A stretch of 64,000 bases of DNA from Oligoflexus sp. (GCA_014377445.1 JACMPP010000093.1:1-64000), one strand, 5' to 3'; positions 37,082-46,562 are shown, numbered from the stretch's first letter. A program made the numbers and translations. The notes: generated by a model from the sequence alone, not told the origin.

Positions 37082-37899
37082 GATTTTTTCGCGGGCTTTC
37101 GAGGCAATTCGATGTCGGACACGCGAATCGATTGCTTCGACACTTTCATGGCTGTTGTTTGGCTTTTGGATTGAGCTTTGCCCGCCAAAGGTTTTTTCGC
37201 GGCTTTCGACTTGGCCTTCATCGCCGCCTTTTCCTCAGGCTTCGGCCGCAGATCCTCGTAGCTCGGACAGATATCGTTCAGCACGCACATTTCACAAAGA
37301 GTTGTGAGGGCTTTGCAGACATAACGTCCGTGCAAAATAAAATGATGATGACCATCCGGAAGAAACCTGGGATCGACGACTTTCAGAAGTTCGAGTTCGG
37401 CTTTTTCCGGCGTCTTTTCGTTCTGCAGCCCAAGGCGCCGCGACACACGATACACATGGGTATCGACCGCGAGAGTGGGATGACGAAAGATTTCGCCAAG
37501 AATGACGTTGGCTGTTTTCCTGCCGACGCCGGGAAGACTCTCGAGAGCTTCTCGCGAATTCGGCACCTCGCCACCATACTTTTCAAGAAGAATGGAGCTG
37601 AATTTTACGACATTTTTGGATTTCGTGGGAGCCAGGCCGATAGACCGGATCTTAGCGAGAAAGCCATCGGCACCGAGAGCGACAACCGATTCAGGAGTGA
37701 ATTCGCCTTCGTAAAGCGGAGCCATCACCCGGTTCACCATCCTATCGGTGGTCTGGGCGGAGAGAGCTACGGAAACGAGAAGTTGATAGGGATTCTTGTA
37801 GATGAGTTCACAACGTGGGTTGGGATTGGCCTTCTGGAGCTTTTCTAGAATGACTCGGGCCAGTTCTTTGCGCTTGCTCAAGGATCCAAATGCCACCAT
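37078..37899 (-). CDS. nth: Endonuclease III
   Basis: Nth is a base-excision glycosylase/AP lyase for oxidised pyrimidines. Seen in the 273-residue protein are LLVSVALSAQTTDRMVN, the helix-hairpin-helix ESLPGVGRKTANVILGE with catalytic Lys, VDTHVYRVSRRLG with catalytic Asp, and the 4Fe-4S ligands in CKALTTLCEMCVLNDICP. A Lys/Ala-rich C-terminal tail of about 55 residues exceeds the usual ~211-residue length and may aid DNA binding. It ends four bases inside maf on the other strand. Confidence 0.95.
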   Translation of the reverse strand: MVAFGSLSKRKELARVILEKLQKANPNPRCELIYKNPYQLLVSVALSAQTTDRMVNRVMAPLYEGEFTPESVVALGADGFLAKIRSIGLAPTKSKNVVKFSSILLEKYGGEVPNSREALESLPGVGRKTANVILGEIFRHPTLAVDTHVYRVSRRLGLQNEKTPEKAELELLKVVDPRFLPDGHHHFILHGRYVCKALTTLCEMCVLNDICPSYEDLRPKPEEKAAMKAKSKAAKKPLAGKAQSKSQTTAMKVSKQSIRVSDIELPRKPAKKS

Positions 37900-37927
37900 T
37901 ATTCCGCTCCCGAACCCACGATCAGAA

Positions 37928-38209
37928 TTATTCCGAAACTTCTAAAACAACATCGCCGTAAACTTTGCATTGGCAAGCCAGGCGTTCGTTCGGTTCCGCC
38001 GCCATGGTCTCGAGGAAATCACGTTCGTCATCCTGCATCGGGCTCAAATGCTCCGAACCTTCGATGACACGAACCATACAAGCTCCGCAGGCACCATCGC
38101 GACAGCCGAAGAGAATCGAAGTATCGTGCTCTTCGCACATGTCAATAAGTGCGTACCCGTCTTTAACGTCGAGGGTGAGCTTATCGGTTTTAATATTTAC
38201 TTTTGGCAT
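37928..38209 (-). CDS. 2Fe-2S ferredoxin
   Basis: This 93-residue plant-type ferredoxin has the cluster ligands in CRDGACGAC and a final Cys in LACQCKV. The sequence around them (GYALIDMCEEHDTSILFGC) fits the family. It is an electron carrier; the partner enzyme is not evident. It lies 28 bases after nth's start on the same strand and could be cotranscribed with it. Confidence 0.9.
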   Translation of the reverse strand: MPKVNIKTDKLTLDVKDGYALIDMCEEHDTSILFGCRDGACGACMVRVIEGSEHLSPMQDDERDFLETMAAEPNERLACQCKVYGDVVLEVSE

Positions 38210-38532
38210 ACAAAATCTCCTGCCTTAGTATGGCCTGAGTGGATAACGGAAGTTCCGCCAATATAAGGGCGCAGTACAAAAAGTCTATTCTTTTCCAAGA
38301 GCTTTCGCCAGCTAGCGATTATTCTTCTAAATAACTATACATTTCAATAGCTTAAAATTGACATAAATATGTCTTGGTAGAGGTTCGAAGCCTTGGCTGG
38401 CCAAGGTTGCTGAGTGAATCCATCCAAAAAAAGCCTCCAAGATCTTCGCTAAGGGCCTTACTTAAGCACCCGCAAGCTGCTATTCTGATTGACCTCGGAT
38501 TGGAAACGATGCCGACTTCAATGAGGATCCCC
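38210..38532. other. Divergent gap before pepA
   Basis: This is the gap between the ferredoxin and pepA. It contains a hairpin CCTTGGC-TGG-CCAAGG at about 38391-38406. The pepA frame stays open back to 38374, but the good ribosome site is only at 38533. No other feature was found. Confidence 0.3.
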
Positions 38533-40047
38533 ATGACTCAAAATGAAAATACAGCTCAACTGTTCGGTTGGAATATTAAGCCATGGCTTGCTGCCGCGAG
38601 TGCCGAGCCCATGGATAGTGATACGCAGATCATCTATTGCGGTGTGCAAAGCGATGCGATCGCGGTTCTCCAAACACTCAATGATCAACTCCTTGCCTGG
38701 CAGAGTAAACTTGTTAACTTTGACGAAGGCGATCTCTTCAGTCTCGCGGGCAAATCAGGCCCGCTCATTATTTTGCGCCCCCGTGGCGTCACCGATGGCC
38801 AAAAAAGAGATGGTGGCCTGCTCGCCCCCAGTCCTTACGGTCTCGCCCGTGATCTCGTGGGCCGCGCTTTTGTCGAATTGAAAAAATACAAGTCGCTGAA
38901 GGTAAAAGTTCGGTTTGTGAACGCTCAGCCGGAAGAAATCAAGGGCGCTCTCGTCGGTCTCGAGATGGCTTCCTATGCTTATCGCGCTCACGTACAAGGA
39001 CAGAACCTGGGACTTCCCCAGCTTGTTCTCGACGTCGATAAGAAGCTCCTCGCCGAAGCGCAAAATATCGGCATCGGCGTAAACATCGCCCGTCACTTGG
39101 TAAACACACCTCCAAACAAGCTCTATCCGCAATCCTTTGCGTTGCAGGTTGAGAAATTATTCCAGTCCTTCGAGACTGTGACTTCGACTATTTGGGATGA
39201 AGAACGACTGAAGACCGAAGGCATGGGTCTGCACCTGGCCGTTGGCGGAGCCTCTCAACATCGTCCCTGTCTCCTTCATCTTCGCTATCGTCCGAAGGGC
39301 GTGAGCGAACAACCGATTGCAGTTGTGGGCAAGGGTGTGACTTTTGATTCCGGTGGTCTTGATATCAAAGATCCGGCAAGCATGCGTCTGATGAAGAAGG
39401 ACATGGGGGGAGCGGCTGCCGTGATCGGGGCGTTCTATCAAATTGTTAACAACAAGGTCGCGCGCAACCTCGATATCTATATCCCACTCGCCGAAAACGC
39501 CATCTCGGGCGGTGCGTTCCGCCCCAGCGATATCATCAAAGCCAAGAACGGCATGACGGTTGAAATCCACAATACCGATGCCGAAGGGCGTTTGGTCCTC
39601 GCCGATGCGATGGCCGTGGCGGCACAACAAACCGGTGCGAACAAGCCCTCAGCTATCATCGTCGCCGCGACTCTCACCGGTGCGATCAAAGTGGGACTTG
39701 GCTCCGACGTTGCCGGCTTTTTTACCAACGACGATGAGCTTGCAGGTCTGATTTCACGCCAGTCGCAGGCTCATGGAGATCTCATGTGGCACATGCCACT
39801 GTTTGAAGGTTACCGTTCACGACTCGACACCACTGTTGCTGATATCAACCACTGTGCAGTAGGCTCATATGGTGGCGCTGTAACCGCAGCGCTCTTCCTT
39901 GCGGAATTTGCGAAAGGTTATCCCTTCGCCCATATGGACATCTATGCATGGGCTGATGCAGAACGGGGCGCATTGCGCGAGCCGGGCGGAAGCGGACAGG
40001 CTGTCCAGTGTCTCGCCGCCGTTCTCGAGCATTTTCGCCGAACTTAA
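38533..40047 (+). CDS. pepA: Leucyl aminopeptidase (M17)
   Basis: This 504-residue two-metal aminopeptidase removes N-terminal amino acids from peptides. Metal and catalytic residues sit in VVGKGVTFDSGGLDIK and NTDAEGRLVLADAM. Further family blocks are NTPPNKLYPQ, AAVIGAFY, GGAVTAALFLAEFAKGYPFA and the final AWADAERGALREPGGSG. The ATG at 38533 follows GAGGATCCCC. The N-terminal macro-like domain is complete. It may be cotranscribed with the following CNNM gene (45 bases). Confidence 0.93.
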   Translation: MTQNENTAQLFGWNIKPWLAAASAEPMDSDTQIIYCGVQSDAIAVLQTLNDQLLAWQSKLVNFDEGDLFSLAGKSGPLIILRPRGVTDGQKRDGGLLAPSPYGLARDLVGRAFVELKKYKSLKVKVRFVNAQPEEIKGALVGLEMASYAYRAHVQGQNLGLPQLVLDVDKKLLAEAQNIGIGVNIARHLVNTPPNKLYPQSFALQVEKLFQSFETVTSTIWDEERLKTEGMGLHLAVGGASQHRPCLLHLRYRPKGVSEQPIAVVGKGVTFDSGGLDIKDPASMRLMKKDMGGAAAVIGAFYQIVNNKVARNLDIYIPLAENAISGGAFRPSDIIKAKNGMTVEIHNTDAEGRLVLADAMAVAAQQTGANKPSAIIVAATLTGAIKVGLGSDVAGFFTNDDELAGLISRQSQAHGDLMWHMPLFEGYRSRLDTTVADINHCAVGSYGGAVTAALFLAEFAKGYPFAHMDIYAWADAERGALREPGGSGQAVQCLAAVLEHFRRT

Positions 40048-40092
40048 TTTTTGAGATCGGGCCTTCGCTCGGTCTTCTTCCGGGAGACAGTT

Positions 40093-41427
40093 GTGGATTC
40101 GATTGGTCTTGAAGTGTTCATCATACTGAGCTTGATTCTCCTTAACGGTTTTCTCGCTTTGTCTGAAATGGCAATCGTCTCTTCCAATCGCATCCGCCTC
40201 CTGGCTCTCGCCAACAACGGTAAAACCGGAGCGAGAATCGCGCTCAACCTCATCGAGTCCCCTTCCAAACTGCTGGCCTCAATTCAGATCGGCATCACTC
40301 TCGTCGGCGTCCTGATCGGTGCCTTTGGGGGATCATCTCTATCGACCAAGGTCGGTAACATGGTTACCCACCCGTTAAATATCGGCATTTTAAATGAATA
40401 TTCGGAAGGGATCGGCCTCACTCTCGTCGTCGTGATTTCAACTTTTCTCTCCCTTATCATCGGCGAACTCGTGCCGAAACGCATGGCACTTGCCCATCCG
40501 GAGTCGACCGCTTCCAAGGTCGCACCCGTGATCCGTTTTATCTCGATCCTATCCACGCCTGGAGTGAAAATCCTCGCGTTCACAACCGAATCTGTTCTGA
40601 AACTCTTTCGATTACAGAACGTCTCGACGCCTCAGGTCACTGAAGAAGAGGTGAAGTTGATGGTCGAGCAGGGTACGGAAGCGGGTGTGTTTGATGCCGG
40701 CGAGGAAACGATTATCAAACGATCGCTTCGTCTCGGCTCATTATCAGCTGCGGATGTGATGACCCCTCGCACCAAAGTCGTTTGCTTCGATATCAGCAAC
40801 TACGATTCGGGCGTCGTGCTGGAAAAGGTGCGATCGAGCAAGCATACTTATTTTCCGGTCTACAATGAGCAGTTGGATAATATCGTCGGCCTCCTCTCGG
40901 CCAAGCTCATGCTCTATGCCATATCACAGGGACAGCATTGGGATCTGCGCGACTGCCTCATCGAACCACTCATGGTTCCCGAGTCGGTATCGGTGATCGG
41001 TGTGCTTGAGAGTTTCAAAGACAAGAGCGCGCACGTGGCCATCGTTATCGATGAATATGGAGGTATGGCCGGAATGCTTACCATCATCGATATGATGGAA
41101 GCGATCGTCGGAGCTTTGCCCCACGAAGCGGATCAAAACAGCCATCGCTTCGTGCGCCGTGAAGATGGGAGTATGCTGGTCGACGGCATGACTTCGATGC
41201 ATGAGTTCGAAGAATATTTCAAAGTCAGCTTCCGCGCCCTCACTGAGGGCGAAGATATCCAGACAATCGCTGGCCTGCTCATGCAACAGATGGGACGCAT
41301 TCCTCGCGAGGGCGACGTTCTCCAACTCGAGAACCTTCGCATCGAAGTGGTCGACATGGACGGCCGTCGGGTCGATAAGATCCTGGTCTATACTTTGAGC
41401 GGCGAGGCCATGGCTCCGCATGCTTGA
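40093..41427 (+). CDS. CNNM/CorC-type hemolysin-like transporter
   Basis: This 444-residue protein has a DUF21/CNNM membrane domain (about 1-190, with NGFLALSEMAIVSSNRIRL, GELVPKRMALAHPE). Paired CBS domains follow (VMTPRTKVVCF; YFPVYNEQLDNIVGL; VAIVIDEYGGMAGMLTIID), then a C-terminal CorC_HlyC domain. Such proteins move Mg2+ or related cations and are often misnamed hemolysins. GTG 40093 was chosen with GGGAGACAG ahead; a TTG upstream at 40051 lacks a site. Confidence 0.9.
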   Translation: MDSIGLEVFIILSLILLNGFLALSEMAIVSSNRIRLLALANNGKTGARIALNLIESPSKLLASIQIGITLVGVLIGAFGGSSLSTKVGNMVTHPLNIGILNEYSEGIGLTLVVVISTFLSLIIGELVPKRMALAHPESTASKVAPVIRFISILSTPGVKILAFTTESVLKLFRLQNVSTPQVTEEEVKLMVEQGTEAGVFDAGEETIIKRSLRLGSLSAADVMTPRTKVVCFDISNYDSGVVLEKVRSSKHTYFPVYNEQLDNIVGLLSAKLMLYAISQGQHWDLRDCLIEPLMVPESVSVIGVLESFKDKSAHVAIVIDEYGGMAGMLTIIDMMEAIVGALPHEADQNSHRFVRREDGSMLVDGMTSMHEFEEYFKVSFRALTEGEDIQTIAGLLMQQMGRIPREGDVLQLENLRIEVVDMDGRRVDKILVYTLSGEAMAPHA

Positions 41428-41505
41428 AAGCCTTCCACACTAGGCAAGACAAGCTCCAGAGTGTAAAGTATCCCAAACGGTTTGCCTTGAATGGAAGGAG
41501 AGCTC

Positions 41506-41910
41506 ATGACCAAAACAAAGCTCGAAGTTATTGAACAGTATTTCGAGACCTTCAACGGCGGCTACTTTCGCACTATGCTAGATTTACTGGACGACAACGT
41601 CGTTCACGACACAAATCTCCTGCAAGGCGAACAAGGTAAAAAGGCCTATGAAGCCTTCTTAAACCGGCAAAACGAATGTTACCAAGAGCGAATCCACGAC
41701 ATCGTAATTATGACCAATGATCAGTCCAGCAATGCGGCGGCTGAGTATTACGTGACCGGAACTTACAAAAAGACCGAGCCAGGACAACCTCCTGCAAGAG
41801 GTCAGGTTTACACGATTCGTTGTGGGAGCTTTTTTGAGTTCAATGGCGACAAGATCTCGCGCGTGACGACTTACTACAATTTGCAAGAATGGCTTGATAA
41901 GGTTCGTTAG
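41506..41910 (+). CDS. SnoaL-like/NTF2-fold protein
   Basis: This 134-residue NTF2-fold protein of the SnoaL/ketosteroid-isomerase type begins with a helical EVIEQYFETFNGGYFRTML block. It has the typical DDNVVHDTN and a final ISRVTTYYNLQEWL. The fold binds small hydrophobic ligands and is often an isomerase or cyclase. The reaction is not predictable here. AAGGAGAGCTC precedes the ATG, a strong site. No operon partner is clear. Confidence 0.78.
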   Translation: MTKTKLEVIEQYFETFNGGYFRTMLDLLDDNVVHDTNLLQGEQGKKAYEAFLNRQNECYQERIHDIVIMTNDQSSNAAAEYYVTGTYKKTEPGQPPARGQVYTIRCGSFFEFNGDKISRVTTYYNLQEWLDKVR

Positions 41911-42014
41911 TGAATGGTGACGAAAAATTTGCCTTTCTCATTATTAACTACTGATCAGAGTGTTTACGCCGTATATTGTACGCCGAGAGCTTTGCTTGCA
42001 TCAGGAGTCCATTT

Positions 42015-42440
42015 ATGCGTCGATTTTGCCCCGTCTTAGCAGTTTTTCTCTTCCTCTCAAGCGGCCTCTTCGCTTGCCGCAATACCTACGAATCAGCTCG
42101 TCCCTATAAGGTCTATCCGCAGGAACAAACCTTCTTCAGCGCCGTAATCAACGAATCTGAAACCAGTGAGCACCTCGTAACCCTTCACGAAGATAAATAT
42201 CCTATTTCGGTGAAACTCTATAAAGACGGCCGTTTCTCTTACACGCTCCGCAAACTCGGCGATGGTTGGGGCAAATGGAAATACAGCGCGACCGATGGCT
42301 ACATCGATCTCTATGCCGAGCGCAGCATCTTTGTGATGCAGATGCAGCTTCGGGCCGTAGATCCGGCAAACCCCAGTGCTTTGGCTCTGGAATTCTCGGA
42401 TCGTTTTGGGCCGAAGTATCTGTCGATGACGACGAAGTAA
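42015..42440 (+). CDS. Lipoprotein of unknown function
   Basis: The protein has 141 residues. The signal peptide is RRFCPVLAVFLFLSSGLFAC, with a Cys lipidation site after LFA. The mature protein contains TLHEDKYPISVKLYKDGRF and a beta-rich C-terminus. No family was recognised. AGGAGTCCATTT precedes the ATG. A strong terminator follows 27 bases after the stop. Confidence 0.75.
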   Translation: MRRFCPVLAVFLFLSSGLFACRNTYESARPYKVYPQEQTFFSAVINESETSEHLVTLHEDKYPISVKLYKDGRFSYTLRKLGDGWGKWKYSATDGYIDLYAERSIFVMQMQLRAVDPANPSALALEFSDRFGPKYLSMTTK

Positions 42441-42466
42441 TTTGATTTGATTCATTTGTGAAATAG

Positions 42467-42503
42467 AAAATTCCCCGAAGGTTCTGGCCTTCGGGGAATT
42501 TTT
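42467..42503. terminator. Strong bidirectional terminator
   Basis: AAAATTCCCCGAAGG pairs exactly with CCTTCGGGGAATTTT around a six-base loop, with a T run after it and an A run before it. It serves the lipoprotein upstream and the small minus lipoprotein at 42524-42793. Confidence 0.93.
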
Positions 42504-42523
42504 TTATCGATAAATATAAAGCT

Positions 42524-42793
42524 TCAAGGATGGAGCGAGCTGCCGCCACTGCCAGCTTCGGTATCGCGAGCTGCCCCGTCGGCGTCGTTGGGAAGACAGT
42601 CGGGACGCGTATTGCCTTTGGTCGTCTGATTCTCGCCGATGCAGTCGAGCTGACGAGATTTGTCGCCGGCAGGCGCGGCCGTCTTGGTCGGAATGTTATC
42701 GCTCGGGGTCGATGGCTTTGCCCCAGTTCCTGTTGCACAGGCGTTGATCGACGTGAGGCTGCTGAGCAGGACCATGCTTTGAAGGATTTTCAT
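42524..42793 (-). CDS. Small lipoprotein
   Basis: This 89-residue protein has a signal peptide ending SLTSINAC (lipobox-like INAC). The mature part is Thr/Pro/Gly-rich, disordered and contains two further Cys (LDC and PDC). No domain was seen. AAGGAGTTAAAT precedes the ATG, a good site. It ends at the shared hairpin. Confidence 0.7.
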   Translation of the reverse strand: MKILQSMVLLSSLTSINACATGTGAKPSTPSDNIPTKTAAPAGDKSRQLDCIGENQTTKGNTRPDCLPNDADGAARDTEAGSGGSSLHP

Positions 42794-43336
42794 ATTTAAC
42801 TCCTTTGTGTGTTTGCGTCTGCCTGTTGAAGCTAAGCTTTATGCTCCGCACAATCCAGGGACAAAATCGAAACATGGGATCTAATGCGGGCCGTCGAAAG
42901 ACGGCCCATGAGCCGGACTTAAGATGGCCCCATTTTTGCTCTGAACTTTGATCACCAAAGCCTTTTTTTAAGTGATATCCAGATTCATATTAATGATAGC
43001 AATCCAATCTTCTTTTGGAGCTTTCATGTACCGAAGCGAGGCTAAACCTACTCGGTAGACCCAGTTTATCGTCGAGCTGAAGTGAGGAATCCAACCCTGA
43101 AAGCCAGTGCATGAAAGGACCGCGGCACTGCACTTGTCATGAACAGAAGATAAAAGCCCTAATCCTACCGATCGGAAAGACAACGCTCGACTGTCTTTAA
43201 TTTGCGACTAAAAAATCGTAAATAAAACTTCTCAGCGCAAAAGACATTTGCTATCACAATTAACAACAGCGAAACATTTTTTATAATCTTATGGATCAGG
43301 CGAAATTGCCTGTGAAATGATGAGAGGAAAATTTTG
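42794..43336. other. 543-base gap
   Basis: It contains one perfect GC-rich hairpin, GGGCCGTC-GAAA-GACGGCCC (42888-42907), with no T run. The rest is AT-rich, with the glucanase promoter expected in the last 150 bases. No gene was seen. Confidence 0.4.
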
Positions 43337-44542
43337 ATGAACAAGGTTATCGGCGTAATGCTGGCCGTGATTATGATTCTGTGCGCACAGCAGAGCATGG
43401 CAGCCGGGTATAGCTTGGTATGGTCAGATGAGTTCGATGGCTACGGATTGCCAGATCCTTCTAAATGGACCGCAGAGAACTGGGAACCTTACGCCATCAA
43501 TAACGAGCTTCAAAAATATGTCACTGGTCGTTGGGAGAATACGCGAGTCGAGAATGGAGTCCTTAAAATTGAAGCCCGCCGTGACTGGTATAATGGCTAC
43601 GAATACACGTCGGGCCGCATCTCAACGCGTGATAAATTCAGCTTCACCCGAGGTGTGGTGGAAGTGAGGGCTCAACTTCCTAAAGGTCGTGGCGCCTTTC
43701 CTGCAATCTTTATGTTACCTCAGGATTATGTTTACGGAGACTGGCCCGATAGTGGTGAGATCGGCATCATGGAGAACGTGGGTTACCAGAGTAATTCGAT
43801 ACTTTCGTCGATTCAGAGCAAGCAGTTTAACTTCAAAAAGGCGGCTGCTGGTCAAGGCGAGGAAAAGAAAGCGGAAACCTACGTGGGAGGTGCAGCGGAT
43901 GGTTTTCATACCTATCGCTTAGAATGGACAGAGAACTTTATCTCTGTCTCAGTCGATCAACAGGCGCCTCACTTTTATTATGGCAATCCCTATAATGGAT
44001 CTTGGTCTTGGCCCTTTGACAGGAACTTTTATCTTATCCTGAACACAGCAGTTGGCGGTGGCTGGGGTGGCATTGCAGGCATTGATAACAACTCTTTCCC
44101 ACAATTGCTTCAAGTCGATTATGTTCGGGTTTATCAGTGGCAAAATGATGCCGCTGCAGCAGCCCAGACTGGACCAAACGTATTTATCGAAGCTGAAAAT
44201 TATAAACAGGCGTCAAACGTTAGCACAGAAGACTGCTGGGAAGGCGGCAAAGATGTTGGTTTTATCGATGCCGGGGACTGGTTGCGCTATACAGTAAATG
44301 TCCCGAAATCGGCTTGGTACACCATCCAGTATCGACTTTCGAGTCTGAACGGCGGAGGTCAAATCCTAGCGGACCAAAATGGAAGGGGATTAGGTTCCGT
44401 CGTGGTTCCGCAGACTTGGGATTGGCAGAACTGGCAAACGGTGACTCAAGGAGCATGGCTCGAGGCAGGAGTCCAGGACCTCGGCATCTATGCCGATCAA
44501 GGAGGCTTCAATCTGAATTGGATTCAGCTCATTCGCAATTGA
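43337..44542 (+). CDS. GH16 beta-glucanase with CBM6-like domain
   Basis: This 401-residue secreted protein has a signal peptide ending QQSMAA. A GH16 beta-1,3/1,4-glucanase-like domain (about 25-260: LVWSDEFDG, GRISTRDKFSFTRGVVEVRA) is followed by a C-terminal CBM6 carbohydrate-binding domain (about 280-401: FIEAENYKQASNV, WLRYTVNVP). The catalytic site normally reads E-x-D-x-x-E. Here it is E141-I-G143-I-M-E146: both Glu remain, but the central Asp is Gly. Activity may be reduced, or it may act as a lectin. GAGAGG lies ahead of the ATG; a TTG at 43334 is in frame. Confidence 0.9.
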   Translation: MNKVIGVMLAVIMILCAQQSMAAGYSLVWSDEFDGYGLPDPSKWTAENWEPYAINNELQKYVTGRWENTRVENGVLKIEARRDWYNGYEYTSGRISTRDKFSFTRGVVEVRAQLPKGRGAFPAIFMLPQDYVYGDWPDSGEIGIMENVGYQSNSILSSIQSKQFNFKKAAAGQGEEKKAETYVGGAADGFHTYRLEWTENFISVSVDQQAPHFYYGNPYNGSWSWPFDRNFYLILNTAVGGGWGGIAGIDNNSFPQLLQVDYVRVYQWQNDAAAAAQTGPNVFIEAENYKQASNVSTEDCWEGGKDVGFIDAGDWLRYTVNVPKSAWYTIQYRLSSLNGGGQILADQNGRGLGSVVVPQTWDWQNWQTVTQGAWLEAGVQDLGIYADQGGFNLNWIQLIRN

Positions 44543-45313
44543 GTAAGATCTGGCATTGAGGCGAGACTTTTCAGAAGCCGATGCTTAGAAACATTTTTCC
44601 TCAATCCATAATATCTGTCTAAACACTGGGTCGCCCCAACTCTTAAATCGTCTTGGTATTTTTGAAGGTGCGGGAGACCTTGAAAACTGAGCCTTTCTCC
44701 TCATTCTCGATTCGAATCTCGACCGCCGCTGTCCAAGATTAAGACGACTGTCATTTTTCAGGACAATTTTTCTTTCATAACTCACGCTCAAAAATTGAAG
44801 CAAAAAAATGGAAGCGAGACTGAATTTAAGTCTTCGCTTCCTTAATCACGTATGCTATTTTGGCGTGAAATTTCCGAAAGACTTTGGATTTTCTACAAAT
44901 CGACTGCCAAAACTCCAATCGTAAAAGTGCGATCACAAATATTCAAGCTGATCCTTTAAATAGAGAGGCTCTCGCCGTTCGCACTGAGCAAGCGATCTTT
45001 TTGCCACTCCGAAAACAACTCCCCATGTTCACAGGCAGTCCTTTTTAAAAGAAAACCTGTCCTGAAATCGAGACAGGTCTGCTCTCAAGAATAAGATACG
45101 AGACTTTTTAGCGAGTGCTTTCATTTACTTGCCTTCCACGTGGCCGATCACCTCAGACGGTAATTTGTATTCAAATTATTAATTTATGAAAAACATGCTG
45201 GTATTGGCTTGCAGGTCTTTAAAAATCAATGATACATGCAGCGTCAGCGGCAAAATTTTAAATAAATCAAGCTGCTTTTATTGGATTCACTTCATTATAA
45301 CGAGATGTGACTT
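44543..45313. other. 771-base gap with two minus-strand hairpins
   Basis: On the minus strand, a stem at 44808-44841 (GGAAGCGA..TTCGCTTCC, one bulge) is followed by ATTTTTTT, and a stem at 45055-45078 (ACCTGTC/GACAGGT) is followed by TTTTCTTTT. No convincing ORF lies between or beside them (longest 27 codons). A small RNA on the minus strand is possible. The promoter of the next gene should lie just before 45300. Confidence 0.35.
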
Positions 45314-46348
45314 ATGCGTAAGATTACGAGCACAGCCTTAGTTTCCGTTTTCGTTCTGACGGCCTGCGGTAAATCCGCTTCCAAAGCTCCAATGCCACTA
45401 TCTTCCGATGCTAACGCGACAACAAACGTTGCCGCGCCTGCTACAAACGCCCCTGTCGTGGCTCTTCCTCCAGCACAAGCCGTTGAAGCAACTCCAGTAC
45501 CCGTTTTGCCTGCTTCGTTGAGCCTTAGCTCCCTCGAAAATACAAAGTGGCTCTCAAACTGCTATGCCTTTGGCAAAGACCCGGCGGCGGCTGTTTATAG
45601 CCGTAAAGTCATTGTTTTCGCAAATGGCGAGGAACAAACGCAAGTCAACCAGTATACCGACGTGACTTGCTCGACTTTGAAAGGCACTGTCAAAGAGCCT
45701 TGGACCTTGGGAAGCTTCGTAGTCAGCGGCATCGATGCCGTGTGGAACAAAGTCGAAGCATCTTGCGTATCGGGTTGCACGAAGACTTCAGTGGTTGCTT
45801 GGACACTCAGCACGGACGGTAAGACTCTCTCGGAAGCCGGCCAAGCGAAAGACGGAAGTTTCTACATCAGCAGCCCGATCGTCTTTGCACAATCGCCAGA
45901 AGCCGTTATTACGATCCCACCCGTCGTTGTCGTTGAGCCACTTCCTCCCCTCACTGATCTCGGCATTTTGAATACACTGACAGGTCAAACCTGGGTTTCA
46001 ACTTGCTATCAGTTTCCCAAAGATGTGGTCAAAGGAGTTTGGAACCAAAAGACCTTGGTTTTCAATGGTATTCGGATCGAGAGCGGTATTGCTCAGTTCA
46101 GCGATGCAGCTTGTACGACTTTGGTAGCCCCTGCAAAAAGCCCTTGGTTGCTCGATGCCATCCAAGTGCTAGCGTTGGCTGATTCTTGGACTCAGGTCAA
46201 AGCACATTGTGCTTCGGGTTGCACCAAGGACACAAACAACGCCTATAAGTTAGGTACGACGGATTCAAAAGAATCACTGTCTGAGGCGGGTCAAAAATCA
46301 GATGGAACATTCTATCTCGAAACTCCCGTTGTTTACTTCAAAAAGTAA
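45314..46348 (+). CDS. Lipoprotein with tandem Cys-rich repeats
   Basis: This 344-residue lipoprotein has a lipobox LTAC at residues 15-18 and an Ala/Pro/Thr linker to about residue 65. Two copies of one domain follow (about 70-190 and 218-343). Each has W-x-S-x-C-Y-x-F, a D-x-x-C-x-T-L strand, C-x-SGCTK, LSEAGQ and DG-x-FY-x-x-x-P. Each copy has four Cys, suggesting two disulfides per domain. No named family was recognised. The duplication is complete, and linker proline runs separate the copies. Confidence 0.78.
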   Translation: MRKITSTALVSVFVLTACGKSASKAPMPLSSDANATTNVAAPATNAPVVALPPAQAVEATPVPVLPASLSLSSLENTKWLSNCYAFGKDPAAAVYSRKVIVFANGEEQTQVNQYTDVTCSTLKGTVKEPWTLGSFVVSGIDAVWNKVEASCVSGCTKTSVVAWTLSTDGKTLSEAGQAKDGSFYISSPIVFAQSPEAVITIPPVVVVEPLPPLTDLGILNTLTGQTWVSTCYQFPKDVVKGVWNQKTLVFNGIRIESGIAQFSDAACTTLVAPAKSPWLLDAIQVLALADSWTQVKAHCASGCTKDTNNAYKLGTTDSKESLSEAGQKSDGTFYLETPVVYFKK

Positions 46349-46412
46349 TTCCCATTTGTAAATAGAGTTTTTCGGAACTCTTTCCAAACTATCCGCCGCA
46401 CCGCGTCTCGTC

Positions 46413-46562
46413 TGTAATTTTCCGGGTACGACCTGTATCAGTATCAATAACAAAGTTGCGCAAGGTATACCCGGCAGCCGGGTGGTTCTGGCAGGCGATA
46501 TGGTGAATATCGATGTTTCAGCGGTGATGGACGGATATTTTGGAGATACAATCCAGTGTTGA
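46413..46562 (+). pseudogene. Relic of methionine aminopeptidase
   Basis: The frame reads CNFPGTTCISINNKVAQGIP, then GDMVNIDVSAVMDGYFGDT, then stops. This is the central part of type I methionine aminopeptidase with its metal Asp residues. No start codon, N-terminal part or C-terminal half was found. It is a 50-codon remnant in a gene-poor region, so a working map gene must lie elsewhere. Confidence 0.75.

Noticed and set aside
42968-43183. 71-codon minus-strand frame
   Set aside because: No ribosome site, no motif, and located in an AT-rich promoter-like gap.
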